A stretch of 10,498 nucleotides of DNA from Candidatus Roizmanbacteria bacterium (GCA_027002315.1 JALWZV010000080.1:1-10498), one strand, 5' to 3'; counted from the stretch's first letter, positions 1-7,576 are shown. Notes: a model not told the origin generated them from the letters alone. Numbers and translations: made by a program.

Positions 1-1685
1 GGTTTATAAATTAGATATGTATAAGACTTGTTATTTACAGGATTAAAAAGCATGCATTTAAGCTCTTTTGCAAAAATATCCGGAGCTTGACTGAGAGCAT
101 AAAGACAGAAAGCCCAGATAGAACGGGCATTCTTTTTAATAGGAGCGTGAATGTTATTTGGATAACCGATATTCTTTTCAAATATTTCTTTAATCTTTCT
201 TGGATTTTTGCCTTTATAATGCTCAACTATTTTACCCCATGAAAATTTTAAGATATATAAAAACGCCTTAACTTTGTAGTCAAAAGAATTCTTAAAAGGC
301 ATCTTTTCTAGACTAAACAAATCAATAGAATACATCGGCATAATTCCAGTATCATCGTACTTGAAAAAGTTATTTTCTTTAATCTTTGGTGCAAGTTCTA
401 AGATCTGCTTAAACTTTTCTGAGAAAAGAGAAAATACTTTTTCAATCTTTTTAATATCATCAGTAGAGTTTATAATAATCTTTTCCAGACTTTCAAACAC
501 TTCTGTATGGTCTAAATCAGAAATATAAAAAGGTGTAACTTCACCTTTTGGAAGTCTTGTACCAGCCACTTCTATTTCTTCAACTTTAAAATCCTTTTTG
601 CTTTTGACAAACAAAATAAAATCAGCAAACTTAATTAACCATTTATATTTTTTTGCTTCTACTAATTTTTTAAGTATCCGTTCTAAAGAGAAAGAAACTG
701 TTATTCCAAAAGGTGCCATAAGTTTTACCCAAGTTTTTATTTTGTCCTCTTTTAGTTTGTTTAAGGTTTCAATAATATATTCAGCAGGCCAATCAGCCAA
801 AATACGAAGAATCTGATCTACAAGCTCAGGATTAAATTTATTTTCAGAAGTAGCCAAGTCTTTATCAGTAATAATATCAATAACTTTCTTTATCGTTCCT
901 TTATCTTTACTCTTCGCCATCCGTACTAAATATCTAATTTCAGGAGTTATATAACTGTACCTCGAAGTATCTCTTTTGCTTTTTTTCAAAACATCCAACA
1001 ACCCATTCTCCCATAACCACCACAACCACCTTTCATCAGCTTTAGCAAAGAAATAATTTTTCCCTTCAAAATTGATAACATCGAATAGAATCATTACATC
1101 TTTTATTCCTTTATAAGGAGGTCTTTTTAATATAGCGTCTATAATTGTATGGATATAGAGAGGCTCTAGTTCAATTGCTTTAAATAGAAGGATTACATAT
1201 TCTTCCATCTTATTTAAAAACTCTTTTTCTGTAGGTTTTTTATTAATAACTTTTGGATTAATAGCATGGTGAATAATATCTTGAAAGAAGCGATATAATT
1301 CGTTAATCTTCTCAAAAGTTTGTAAAAAGCTTTTTAAAGAAATTTTCTTAAGAAGTTTTGTATCTTTTATATACTTTAAAAATAAATAAAAAATAGCATT
1401 TTTCTTTTCTCCTGTATAAAAGGGGTACATAATTTCTCGTAGAGAATTTGACGCCTGACTCATCCAGTCTGGATTCGATCTGCATTCTTTTCTCATAGCA
1501 TAGAAAGCACCCTCTAAAATTTTTGAAGGCTTTTGTATCAATGCATTAAGTTCTCGTTCCCTATAAAATTGATCTAATTGCTTCCCTAGTTCTATGACTT
1601 CCTGTGGTAATTTTATCGAAGGCAAAGGACTTCTAACATTATATTCAGAGGGAAAATACTGGTTGTGCTTAGAATTTTTATTCAT
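1..1685 (-). CDS. large uncharacterised protein, last gene of the KAP/HNH operon (3' end outside window)
   Basis: One reading frame runs from an ATG at 1685-1683 to the left window edge without a stop, giving at least 561 residues, so the C-terminus is missing. I do not recognise the family. The protein looks soluble and mostly helical, with no signal peptide or membrane segment. Visible landmarks are a segment at about 58-90 containing NPDWMSQASNSLRE, an R132-x6-H139-H140 pattern in the predicted helix RFFQDIIHHA, a tryptophan-rich stretch ERWLWWLWENGLLD at about 218-231, and YSYITPEIRYLVRMA at about 243-257. Lys-rich helices of possibly HEAT-like character follow. The start lies 18 nt beyond the stop of the 48-residue gene, with only a weak purine stretch (GAGAAA) upstream. 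Gene order with a KAP NTPase and an HNH nuclease suggests a role in a conflict or defence complex. That is inference from context; the coding call itself is firm. Confidence 0.85.
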   Translation of the reverse strand, partial: MNKNSKHNQYFPSEYNVRSPLPSIKLPQEVIELGKQLDQFYRERELNALIQKPSKILEGAFYAMRKECRSNPDWMSQASNSLREIMYPFYTGEKKNAIFYLFLKYIKDTKLLKKISLKSFLQTFEKINELYRFFQDIIHHAINPKVINKKPTEKEFLNKMEEYVILLFKAIELEPLYIHTIIDAILKRPPYKGIKDVMILFDVINFEGKNYFFAKADERWLWWLWENGLLDVLKKSKRDTSRYSYITPEIRYLVRMAKSKDKGTIKKVIDIITDKDLATSENKFNPELVDQILRILADWPAEYIIETLNKLKEDKIKTWVKLMAPFGITVSFSLERILKKLVEAKKYKWLIKFADFILFVKSKKDFKVEEIEVAGTRLPKGEVTPFYISDLDHTEVFESLEKIIINSTDDIKKIEKVFSLFSEKFKQILELAPKIKENNFFKYDDTGIMPMYSIDLFSLEKMPFKNSFDYKVKAFLYILKFSWGKIVEHYKGKNPRKIKEIFEKNIGYPNNIHAPIKKNARSIWAFCLYALSQAPDIFAKELKCMLFNPVNNKSYTYLIYK

Positions 1686-1704
1686 GCGTTTATTTCTCGA
1701 TTTC

Positions 1705-1851
1705 TTAAGAAAAATTTACGTTTTTATCCGTTAACTGGAAAATATCCATTATTAAACTATTAATTTCTTGTCCAAGTTTTTCGATATTGTTTTTACATCT
1801 GTGTTTATTTTTAATTTTAAAAGCTTGTTTAACCAAGTTATTAATATCCAT
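1705..1851 (-). CDS. small uncharacterised 48-residue protein
   Basis: A short ATG-to-TAA frame fills the gap between the HNH gene (stop at 1869, 17 nt upstream) and the large protein (start at 1685, 19 nt downstream) on the same strand. The product begins MDINNLVKQAFKIKNK, is rich in Lys, Asn and Ile, and looks like two amphipathic helices (about 3-14 and 22-38). It has no signal peptide, membrane segment or metal-binding motif. There is no clear Shine-Dalgarno sequence, so it may be translated by coupling to the HNH gene. Its position would suit a small accessory or antitoxin-like subunit, but no family is recognised and the frame could be fortuitous. The support is its exact fit in the operon and like-sized gaps on both sides. 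Confidence 0.45.
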   Translation of the reverse strand: MDINNLVKQAFKIKNKHRCKNNIEKLGQEINSLIMDIFQLTDKNVNFS

Positions 1852-1868
1852 AGAATCTACAAAAACTT

Positions 1869-2114
1869 TTAATATTTATCTCCTTTTTCCCTGTTTGCTT
1901 TCCAATGAAGAGGTTGATAATTTATAACTTTATCACTTCCACCTTTTGCCTTTGGATGTTTGTGATCTATTTCCCAACCGTATTCTCCTTTAGTACCATA
2001 AGAACCTCTGCGAATAATGTTTCTTTTATTATCTCGCCTCCAAATATTTGGATTTTTACCCCTTATTTTGTGCGCCTTGTCCCAAATTTGATTGATTAAC
2101 TTTTTACTTGACAT
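1869..2114 (-). CDS. small HNH endonuclease
   Basis: This 81-residue protein is essentially one HNH (beta-beta-alpha metal) nuclease domain. The core is GWEIDHKHPKAKGG (46-59), where D50-H51 form the first catalytic pair. N65 of NYQPLHWKANR is the middle residue, and H70 and N74 complete the active site. The basic N-terminus (KAHKIRGKNP, 13-22) resembles the short leader of stand-alone single-domain HNH proteins. The family makes metal-dependent nicks or breaks in DNA; the target is not predictable from sequence. The ATG lies 4 nt after the TAA of the KAP NTPase gene, so the two are probably translationally coupled, and the 48-residue gene follows 17 nt later. The nuclease is therefore the likely effector of the operon. 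An alternative is a cargo or homing-type HNH inserted by chance. The family call is confident; the role is inferred. Confidence 0.9.
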   Translation of the reverse strand: MSSKKLINQIWDKAHKIRGKNPNIWRRDNKRNIIRRGSYGTKGEYGWEIDHKHPKAKGGSDKVINYQPLHWKANREKGDKY

Positions 2115-2118
2115 AATA

Positions 2119-3414
2119 TTAAACGATTTCTAACGTTTGAATATATAAGTCAATTAATTCATAACCGCCTCCTTCAAATGGATCTTTTTTAAAACTCAGA
2201 AGTTTATATTTAATATTTGGAGTAAAAGACATCCTTAATTTAGGATTATAGTCCAAGCTAATTAGTTTAGGATTGGTTTCTTTGCTTATTCTAAACAGTA
2301 ATCTGCACAACCAATCAACTCTTCTCTTATGAAGTTCTTTTAATTGTTTACCAGTTTTTGTGGTAAAACTACCTAAAATATTTTCTTTTCTTTGTATATT
2401 GTATATGTATTTAGCAAAATAAAAAGCCAACCAAATACGGATATCTACCAACTTCTTTTCTTCGTTAGTTAATTTTGATTGATAAAGCTTGTTTGCTTCT
2501 CTAATTAAAAGTTTAATTTTTCTTATAGACATATTGCCATGATTTTCGCTACCTGCAAAATTCAACAAATATTGTAAATGATCAATTGCTAAATTTTCTT
2601 GTCCTTCAACTTGTTTCAGATCGATAATTTTTTTGATAAATTTGCTAAAGTCAATGCTGCTCGTTTTAAAGCGAAAAGTATAATCTAATGCTTTCAGATA
2701 GTACTTTTCTGTTAATTCCATTTTGTCTTTTAAATACTCCTTGTTCAATGGAGCGATAACGATAATTTGTTTATTAAAGTTATAGTTTTTGAGAAAGTAA
2801 TTGAGAGTTTCTAGAAAAAAAATTCCTCCATCCTGAGAGCGATCAATATCTTCGACAACTATATAAATAGTTTCAACATCTTTAAACTCACCGTTTTTAC
2901 TATTAATATAGTTTCGCAATAATTCTTGGAATTCATGCGTCCTTTTAATGGGAGAAGAGCGGAATAAAACCCCAAATTTTTCAAAAAGACCTCTACTACC
3001 GGGCAAAAAATGTTTATCAATAAAAAGAGCACCTATACTCAATAAAGTTTGTTTGTCAACCACTTCTTCGCCATCTATTTTTTGGCGAATTTTTTCCCAT
3101 TTTTTTGAGTTTGTTGACTGAATAAAATCAAAAATAAACCCTTCCCATAGATCCTTTTTATTCGGATATTTCCAAGCATTGAAAGTAATCCACTTGATAT
3201 TTTCATTTCTTTTTTTGTCATTCTCTGCCATTTGGTAAAGCATTGTACTTTTGCCCATACCAAATGGACCAATTAAGCCAACAATTGCGCTACGATCAAT
3301 TTTCTTCAAAAATTTCTTAAATTCTTTTTTTACCTTGTTAAATCCTAAAAGATCTTTAGGGATTTCTACAGTTTCTTCTAGAAGTCTAGGATTTTTGATA
3401 AAACCTGCTTTCAT
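2119..3414 (-). CDS. KAP-family P-loop NTPase
   Basis: This is a 431-residue STAND/AAA-like NTPase of the KAP type. Walker A is GPFGMGKST (49-57). The KAP signature FNAWKYPNKKDLWEGF follows at 78-93. Walker B is IYIVVEDIDR (183-192), with E188, D189 and D191 as the acidic residues. A Lys-rich helical C-terminal half (about 270-431) probably carries the sensor or lid. Many KAP proteins carry membrane helices inserted in the NTPase domain; none is evident here, so this looks cytosolic. KAP NTPases couple ATP binding to assembly or signalling and recur in prokaryotic defence loci. The gene is the first of a four-gene minus-strand operon, has its own promoter, and ends 4 nt before the HNH start. 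ATG 3414 is chosen because the N-terminal helix and GFNKVKKEF lead-in are intact and no better start lies upstream. Confidence 0.92.
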   Translation of the reverse strand: MKAGFIKNPRLLEETVEIPKDLLGFNKVKKEFKKFLKKIDRSAIVGLIGPFGMGKSTMLYQMAENDKKRNENIKWITFNAWKYPNKKDLWEGFIFDFIQSTNSKKWEKIRQKIDGEEVVDKQTLLSIGALFIDKHFLPGSRGLFEKFGVLFRSSPIKRTHEFQELLRNYINSKNGEFKDVETIYIVVEDIDRSQDGGIFFLETLNYFLKNYNFNKQIIVIAPLNKEYLKDKMELTEKYYLKALDYTFRFKTSSIDFSKFIKKIIDLKQVEGQENLAIDHLQYLLNFAGSENHGNMSIRKIKLLIREANKLYQSKLTNEEKKLVDIRIWLAFYFAKYIYNIQRKENILGSFTTKTGKQLKELHKRRVDWLCRLLFRISKETNPKLISLDYNPKLRMSFTPNIKYKLLSFKKDPFEGGGYELIDLYIQTLEIV

Positions 3415-3467
3415 AATCTTTTTTAAATTTTTAAATCTTTTAATAATGCTACTACTGTTGAGCGTAG

Positions 3468-3494
3468 ATTATAAAATAATTAGGTATTTTGCAA
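3468..3494 (-). promoter_or_regulatory. predicted sigma-70 promoter for the KAP/HNH operon
   Basis: On the minus strand TTGCAA (3494-3489) is followed by a 15-bp spacer and a perfect TATAAT (3473-3468). The start would fall near 3461, giving a leader of about 46 nt before the KAP ATG. The leader is A/T-rich and has no convincing Shine-Dalgarno sequence. The spacer is short, so the -35 match is less certain than the -10. Confidence 0.45.
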
Positions 3495-3634
3495 GTGGTA
3501 TAGACACACGTAAACCTTTGTTAGTTTTCTAATATTAGTTTGTATAAGAATGAAATTTTTATCTGCTTAATATTCTACTTCTAAAGAATTTTTCTGTTTT
3601 TCCATCTTCTTCCTCTTACAGATTTTTTGCCATG
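3495..3634. other. non-coding gap, no gene seen
   Basis: This is part of the roughly 320-base gap between the KAP gene (start 3414) and the cyclophilin gene (stop at 3736). It holds a pyrimidine-rich stretch around 3580-3630 and no credible reading frame on either strand. I see no U-tract terminator for the cyclophilin gene here. The rest of the gap is the KAP promoter and leader on the left and the palindromic repeat on the right. Confidence 0.5.
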
Positions 3635-3723
3635 TTCAACCACGTCTGACGCGGCGGGCCTCGTAGGTTGAATTGGCCATTTTTAGCCCATCCCAGTAGG
3701 CCGAATTTAACCTCGTAGGTTGA
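3635..3723 (+). repeat. palindromic dispersed repeat, copy 1
   Basis: The core at 3659-3723 (65 bp) matches 7626-7690 at 57 of 65 positions, same orientation and no gaps by hand alignment. Each end carries a hairpin of the form TYAACC-TCGTA-GGTTGA, and an inner imperfect inverted repeat AATTGGCC...GGCCGAATT surrounds ATTTTTAGCC. In this copy the left outer arm TTCAACC (3635-3641) is separated from its partner GGTTGAA (3666-3672) by a GC-rich insert that has its own near-palindrome around CGTCTGACG. It lies 12 bp beyond the 3' end of the cyclophilin gene. It resembles a REP/MITE-like non-coding element and encodes no protein. Confidence 0.85.
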
Positions 3724-3735
3724 CAGGAGTTTGGA

Positions 3736-4431
3736 TTATTTTTCAATAATTTGGATTGAGTTAACAATCACAGGATTAACGGGAATAGACTGCTCACCGC
3801 TATTAGGATTATACTTCACCGGCGCCTCAGCTATTTTATCAACAACATCCATTCCCTTGCTTACTTTTCCGAAGATAACATAATTTTTAGGTAGAGTATT
3901 GTCCTTATGCATAATAAAAAACTGACTCCCATTAGTATTAGGACCAGCATTAGCCATCGCCACTGTTCCGCGTGTATAGTCACCATTGAACGGTTCATCA
4001 GCGAAGGTATAGCCAGGCCCGCCTGTACCGTCGCCTTTAGGGTCACCGCCTTGAATCATAAATCCCTTAATGACCCGATGAAAGATAGTTCCGTTATAAA
4101 AACCTTTCCTTGCCAAATAAACAAAGTTGTTAACAGTAATTGGCGTTTCTTTGGCGTTAAGATCAATAACAATCTCACCCTCTGAGGTTTTTAAAACAGC
4201 CTGATACTTTTTTGTCTTATCTATTTGCATCTTTGGCTTTGGTAAACCTTCCGCATTGGACGAAACATTATTTTTCATTGATTTGGTCGGTTGAACTGGT
4301 TGAGTAATCCCTTCTTTCTCTATCTCGCTAGTTGAGTTGTTCTTTTGTTGAGATTTGTTTACAAAAATAGCTCCAACAACAACCAACAAAACAACCGCTA
4401 ATATAAAGGAAAAAGATAACTTGCTATCCAT
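3736..4431 (-). CDS. membrane-anchored cyclophilin-type peptidyl-prolyl cis-trans isomerase
   Basis: This 231-residue protein isomerises peptidyl-proline bonds and probably acts outside the membrane as a folding helper. Residues 6-24 are a single hydrophobic segment without a lipobox or clear cleavage site, so it is a likely signal anchor. A polar linker (about 25-73) follows, then a complete cyclophilin domain (about 75-230). Active-site residues are in place: FHR with catalytic R119, F124-M125, QGGD at 127-130, the loop GDGTGGPGY, M158-A-N-A (158-162) and SQFFI (169-173). The tryptophan of classical cyclophilin A is replaced in LPKNYVIFGKV, as is usual in bacterial short cyclophilins. The gene is monocistronic: it has its own extended -10 box 10 nt ahead of the ATG, pheT ends 91 bp upstream, and a palindromic repeat lies downstream. 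Confidence 0.93.
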   Translation of the reverse strand: MDSKLSFSFILAVVLLVVVGAIFVNKSQQKNNSTSEIEKEGITQPVQPTKSMKNNVSSNAEGLPKPKMQIDKTKKYQAVLKTSEGEIVIDLNAKETPITVNNFVYLARKGFYNGTIFHRVIKGFMIQGGDPKGDGTGGPGYTFADEPFNGDYTRGTVAMANAGPNTNGSQFFIMHKDNTLPKNYVIFGKVSKGMDVVDKIAEAPVKYNPNSGEQSIPVNPVIVNSIQIIEK

Positions 4432-4441
4432 TGATTGAAAG

Positions 4442-4450
4442 ATTGTAGCA
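4442..4450 (-). promoter_or_regulatory. extended -10 promoter of the cyclophilin gene
   Basis: The minus strand reads TGCTACAAT, an extended -10 (TGn plus TACAAT), with only 10 nt between it and the ATG at 4431. Initiation 6-8 nt downstream would leave a leader of about 2-4 nt. There is no Shine-Dalgarno sequence. The near-absence of a leader matches pheS and mtaB in this window. Confidence 0.6.
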
Positions 4451-4470
4451 TAAATCAGCTAATTAATTAA

Positions 4471-4502
4471 GGCGAAAAATTTTAAGACAACCTCTGGGGT
4501 TG
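4471..4502 (-). terminator. possible weak intrinsic terminator after pheT
   Basis: On the minus strand CAACC (4502-4498) and GGTTG (4492-4488) form a 5-bp stem with loop CCAGA, followed by TCTTAAAATTTTT. The stem is short and the T-run is interrupted, so it would be weak. Its place 20 nt past the pheT stop and before the cyclophilin promoter is right for the end of the pheST operon. Confidence 0.35.
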
Positions 4503-4521
4503 CGTGTGTTGTTGTAACGCT

Positions 4522-6519
4522 TTAAAGAGATAATTTTTCTACAATTTTTTGAAGCTCTGTTTTTGCCTCCTCTTCCGTGAGGTTTCTAAATTCATCTTGA
4601 AAATAAAATCTAACAGTCAGTTTATTTTTATACAGCGATATAACCTCCAACCCAGCAACTCGCTTGTTTCCCTTTGCTCTAGACTCAATTTTAGAATATG
4701 TAAGATTTGGACCTAACTCAAACGTGTAATCTAGCTTAATCACAGCATAAGGGTTGATTTTTTTGACATTTCCGACATTTTTGAAGTACTTAATTATCTC
4801 ATCAAAGTCTAGTTCTGAGATGAAAAGATTGTCTTTAATCTCCATAGAGTTTTTAAATTTAGCGTTAAGTTTCCCTAAATAACCCATGCTTTTTCCACCT
4901 AAGAAAACCTCTAGCCCCATATCTTCATCCAGAAATGAAAAGCTACTTGTTTTTCTCATCTCAACCTCCGCGTTAAACTCTCTAAACAAGGCCTCGATCA
5001 ATCCTTTGAGTCTTAAAAATCCTGTGTTAACTGCTATTGCCAACATTCTTTTTTCTAAAGGCAACTCCTTATCTCGCTTTATATAAATTTTTGATATCTC
5101 AAAAATCTCAATCTCATCAAGCTTTCCTTGATTGGTCTTAGCGTTTGAGACTAAAGATGGAATCAGTGAGTTTCTAAGATACCTTAAGTCCTCAGATATC
5201 GGATTCTTTAACTCCAAAAGCTTCTCTGTGTCAATATTTAATTTCTTAATCAAGGTATCTCCGATCATAGAGTAGTTCATCACCTCGTTGAGTCCTAGGT
5301 GTTTTAGATAGTTTTTCACCTCATAGAGATACTTAAATAACCTTGCCATCTCAGGAGGTTGTGCAACATATGTTGTTGTTTGTAGGTTATTTGGTAAGTT
5401 ATGATAGCCATAGACTCTTGCAACTTCCTCGACAATGTCCTCTTTAATCTTTACGTCATTTTTTCTAAAAGATGGAACCGTGACCGAGAACTTGCCGTTA
5501 TTATCAGTTGTTTCAAATCCTAAGCTGTTTAGTATAATCAAAACCTTTTCTTTGCTAATCCCAACCCCAATTCTTTTATTAATATAGCCGTGATCTACTT
5601 TTATTGTTCTTGGAGTATAGGGGTTTTTATATATATCGTAAAGTTTCGAGGCAACCTCTCCTCCTACGTACTTAAGAATAAGCTCCAACTCACGTACCAA
5701 AGCAGTTTCCACTCTTTCCTCGTCAAGACCTTTCTCAAAATATGTAACAGCCAAGCTTCTTTGTCCCAATGTCATAGAGGTTCTCCTAACCTTTGTTTTG
5801 TTATAAGTCTGAACAAACAGGACTATGTTTTTCGTCTCGGGTGATACAGCAGAGTTTTGTCCTCCCATAATTCCAGCCAGATCGATTAGTCTTCCCTCTC
5901 CGTCCTCAATCACGATATCATCGCCGGGAAGCTCAAAAGTTTTTCCGTCTAACGTTGTGACCTTCTCTCCTTTTTTTGAGTTGCGCATGATCATCGTACC
6001 TCCTTTTATCTTGTCATAATCGAAGATATGAGAAGGTTGTCCTAACTCCAACATAACATAATTTGAGATATCAACGAGGTTATTAATGGAGTTTATTCCA
6101 CAGGCGGCTAATCTTTCTTTGATAAATTCAGGAGACTTATCCACCTTAACCCCTTTTATAACAAGGGCTGTAAACCTTGAGCATAAATTATCATCTTTTA
6201 TTGTTACTTTCAGTAAATCTTTTTTACCAATTTTATCCGCAATTGATCCGAAGTTGTATTTTTGTTTAGGATTAAACCTCATCTTTGCTTGTGAGCCTAG
6301 AGTGGGCAAAATTGCAGAGACCTCTTGAGCTATTCCCCAGACACAAGCAGTATCAATCCTGTTTGAGGTTATCTCAATATCATAGACATAATCATCTTTA
6401 TATTTTTCTACTCTCTCAACAGACGGGCCACACAAAGTCAACAACTCAGCCAGCTTATAAGGATCTTGTTTTGTGTCAATATATTCCAACAGCCAGTTGT
6501 GAGTAATCTTAATATTCAT
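4522..6519 (-). CDS. pheT: phenylalanyl-tRNA synthetase beta subunit, short form without the tRNA-binding OB domain
   Basis: This is the beta chain of the (alpha-beta)2 enzyme that charges tRNA-Phe. It carries the editing site and, at the C-terminus, an anticodon-binding fold. In order it has an N-terminal B1 segment (1-38, NWLLEYIDT), a direct jump to YDIEITSNRID (46-56), the B3/B4 editing region (about 100-290, with GIMGG at 216-220), the B5 domain (about 303-377, ending in EDIVEEVARVYGYHNLP), the catalytic-like core (about 390-580, with NPISEDLRYLRNSL), and the FDX-ACB domain (about 588-665). Most bacterial PheT proteins are near 800 residues and have an EMAP-II/OB tRNA-binding domain of about 110 residues between B1 and B3. 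It is absent here, with both flanks intact, so this looks like a natural short form and not a truncation. The ATG abuts the pheS TAA with no gap, implying translational coupling. Confidence 0.95.
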   Translation of the reverse strand: MNIKITHNWLLEYIDTKQDPYKLAELLTLCGPSVERVEKYKDDYVYDIEITSNRIDTACVWGIAQEVSAILPTLGSQAKMRFNPKQKYNFGSIADKIGKKDLLKVTIKDDNLCSRFTALVIKGVKVDKSPEFIKERLAACGINSINNLVDISNYVMLELGQPSHIFDYDKIKGGTMIMRNSKKGEKVTTLDGKTFELPGDDIVIEDGEGRLIDLAGIMGGQNSAVSPETKNIVLFVQTYNKTKVRRTSMTLGQRSLAVTYFEKGLDEERVETALVRELELILKYVGGEVASKLYDIYKNPYTPRTIKVDHGYINKRIGVGISKEKVLIILNSLGFETTDNNGKFSVTVPSFRKNDVKIKEDIVEEVARVYGYHNLPNNLQTTTYVAQPPEMARLFKYLYEVKNYLKHLGLNEVMNYSMIGDTLIKKLNIDTEKLLELKNPISEDLRYLRNSLIPSLVSNAKTNQGKLDEIEIFEISKIYIKRDKELPLEKRMLAIAVNTGFLRLKGLIEALFREFNAEVEMRKTSSFSFLDEDMGLEVFLGGKSMGYLGKLNAKFKNSMEIKDNLFISELDFDEIIKYFKNVGNVKKINPYAVIKLDYTFELGPNLTYSKIESRAKGNKRVAGLEVISLYKNKLTVRFYFQDEFRNLTEEEAKTELQKIVEKLSL

Positions 6520-7569
6520 TTAAAATTGTTTTAAAAATTTAATATTTGATGAGTATAATACCCTGATATCATCAAGACTCAAGCCCTCCTTCATCATAAA
6601 AATACGCTCAATACCTATACCAAAAGCCCACCCTGAGTACAACTCGGGATCTATTCCTCCCGCTCTTAATACATTAGGATGCACCATTCCCGCTCCTCCT
6701 AACTCTAGCCACCCGGATTTACACACCTTACATTTCTCCGTGTGCCCATTGTTTTCTATCTTGCCTGTTCCTCCGCAGACGTTACAGCTGATATCAAACT
6801 CAAATGATGGCTCTGTGAACTGAAAATGATACGGTCTAAGTCTTATCTTTCTTGTCGGACCAAAAAAACTTTTTACAAAATAATTAATTGTTCCCTTAAG
6901 GTTTGTTATGTTTATACCTTTGTCTATACATAATCCCTCAAATTGATGAAACATTGGAGTGTGTGTTGTATCCCAGTTTGGTCTGTAACACTTAGCAACA
7001 TTAATCATTCTAATCGGGGGTTTTTTGACTCTTCTCATCTCCCTAATCTGACCGGATGAGGTATGAGGTGAGAGAATCATCTTTCCCATCTCGGGATTAG
7101 GCTGAAACTTAACAAAAAATTGTTCAAAATCGTCTCTTGCAGGATGATCTTTAGGCATATTTAGAGCATCAAAAGCAAAATACTCCCACTCAACCTCAGG
7201 ATAAGACATTCTTATAAAACCTAACGGTTTGAATATCTCTATAATTTCATTAATCGCTAAGGTAACCATATGCAGACTTCCTCTTTTTATTCTTGTCCCA
7301 GGAATGGTGATGTCAAAAAAACTCTTCTCCTTAGAAAAGTTGAGTTTGTAATCTTTAAGAGATGTCTCTATGTGTTTTTTGAGGGCATTAATGTTTTGTC
7401 CAAACTCTTTTCTTTCTATCTTTGAGATTTGGGAAATTCCTTCTAGAAGCTTCTTTAATACTCCTTTTTTACCAAGATACTTTATTCTTAGGTTTTCTAG
7501 ATCTTGTAGAGAGTTGAGTTTGCCCAGCTCTTCTTCAAATTGAGATTTAATCGTATCAAACTGCTGCAT
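6520..7569 (-). CDS. pheS: phenylalanyl-tRNA synthetase alpha subunit
   Basis: This is the catalytic class II chain of PheRS, 349 residues as called here, which is the usual bacterial length. The N-terminal coiled coil occupies about 5-80. The catalytic domain follows, with GSLHMVT at 97-103, motif 2 KCYRPNWDTTHTPMFHQFEG (193-212), FTEPSFEFD (251-259), and motif 3 GIGIERIFMM (317-326). C262, C265, C280 and C283 form two CxxC pairs that probably bind zinc. Many bacterial PheS have a similar knuckle, but here about ten extra residues separate the pairs. I chose ATG 7569 over 7647: the 26 extra residues would read through the promoter and into the palindromic repeat, have no PheS similarity, and would displace the standard N-terminal helix. 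An extended -10 ends 7 nt before this ATG. pheT follows without a gap. Confidence 0.95.
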   Translation of the reverse strand: MQQFDTIKSQFEEELGKLNSLQDLENLRIKYLGKKGVLKKLLEGISQISKIERKEFGQNINALKKHIETSLKDYKLNFSKEKSFFDITIPGTRIKRGSLHMVTLAINEIIEIFKPLGFIRMSYPEVEWEYFAFDALNMPKDHPARDDFEQFFVKFQPNPEMGKMILSPHTSSGQIREMRRVKKPPIRMINVAKCYRPNWDTTHTPMFHQFEGLCIDKGINITNLKGTINYFVKSFFGPTRKIRLRPYHFQFTEPSFEFDISCNVCGGTGKIENNGHTEKCKVCKSGWLELGGAGMVHPNVLRAGGIDPELYSGWAFGIGIERIFMMKEGLSLDDIRVLYSSNIKFLKQF

Positions 7570-7576
7570 AGGAAAA

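Noticed and set aside
35..226. 63-residue minus-strand frame
   Set aside because: It lies in another frame inside the large partial gene, with no independent start signal or recognisable product.
1..1685. Apparent 1.7-kb gene-free or decayed stretch at the left end
   Set aside because: Translating the minus strand from ATG 1685 gives 561 codons without a stop. It is a normal gene cut by the window edge, not a pseudogene or empty region.
1701..1712. 12-bp perfect palindrome TTTCTTAAGAAA as an operator
   Set aside because: It overlaps the stop codon of the small gene inside the operon, and short A/T palindromes are expected by chance in such AT-rich DNA.
3251..3532. 93-residue plus-strand frame over the KAP start
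   Set aside because: It is antisense to the KAP N-terminus and its promoter, has low-complexity composition and no family match. It is a shadow.
3635..3723. Intrinsic terminator for the cyclophilin gene
   Set aside because: The hairpins are good, but on the minus strand no T-run follows them. The near-identical copy upstream of pheS shows this is a dispersed repeat and not a gene-specific terminator.
4522..6519. PheT as a truncated or frameshifted pseudogene because it is only 665 residues
   Set aside because: N- and C-terminal domains are both present, and the missing length is one internal domain with clean flanks in an open frame.
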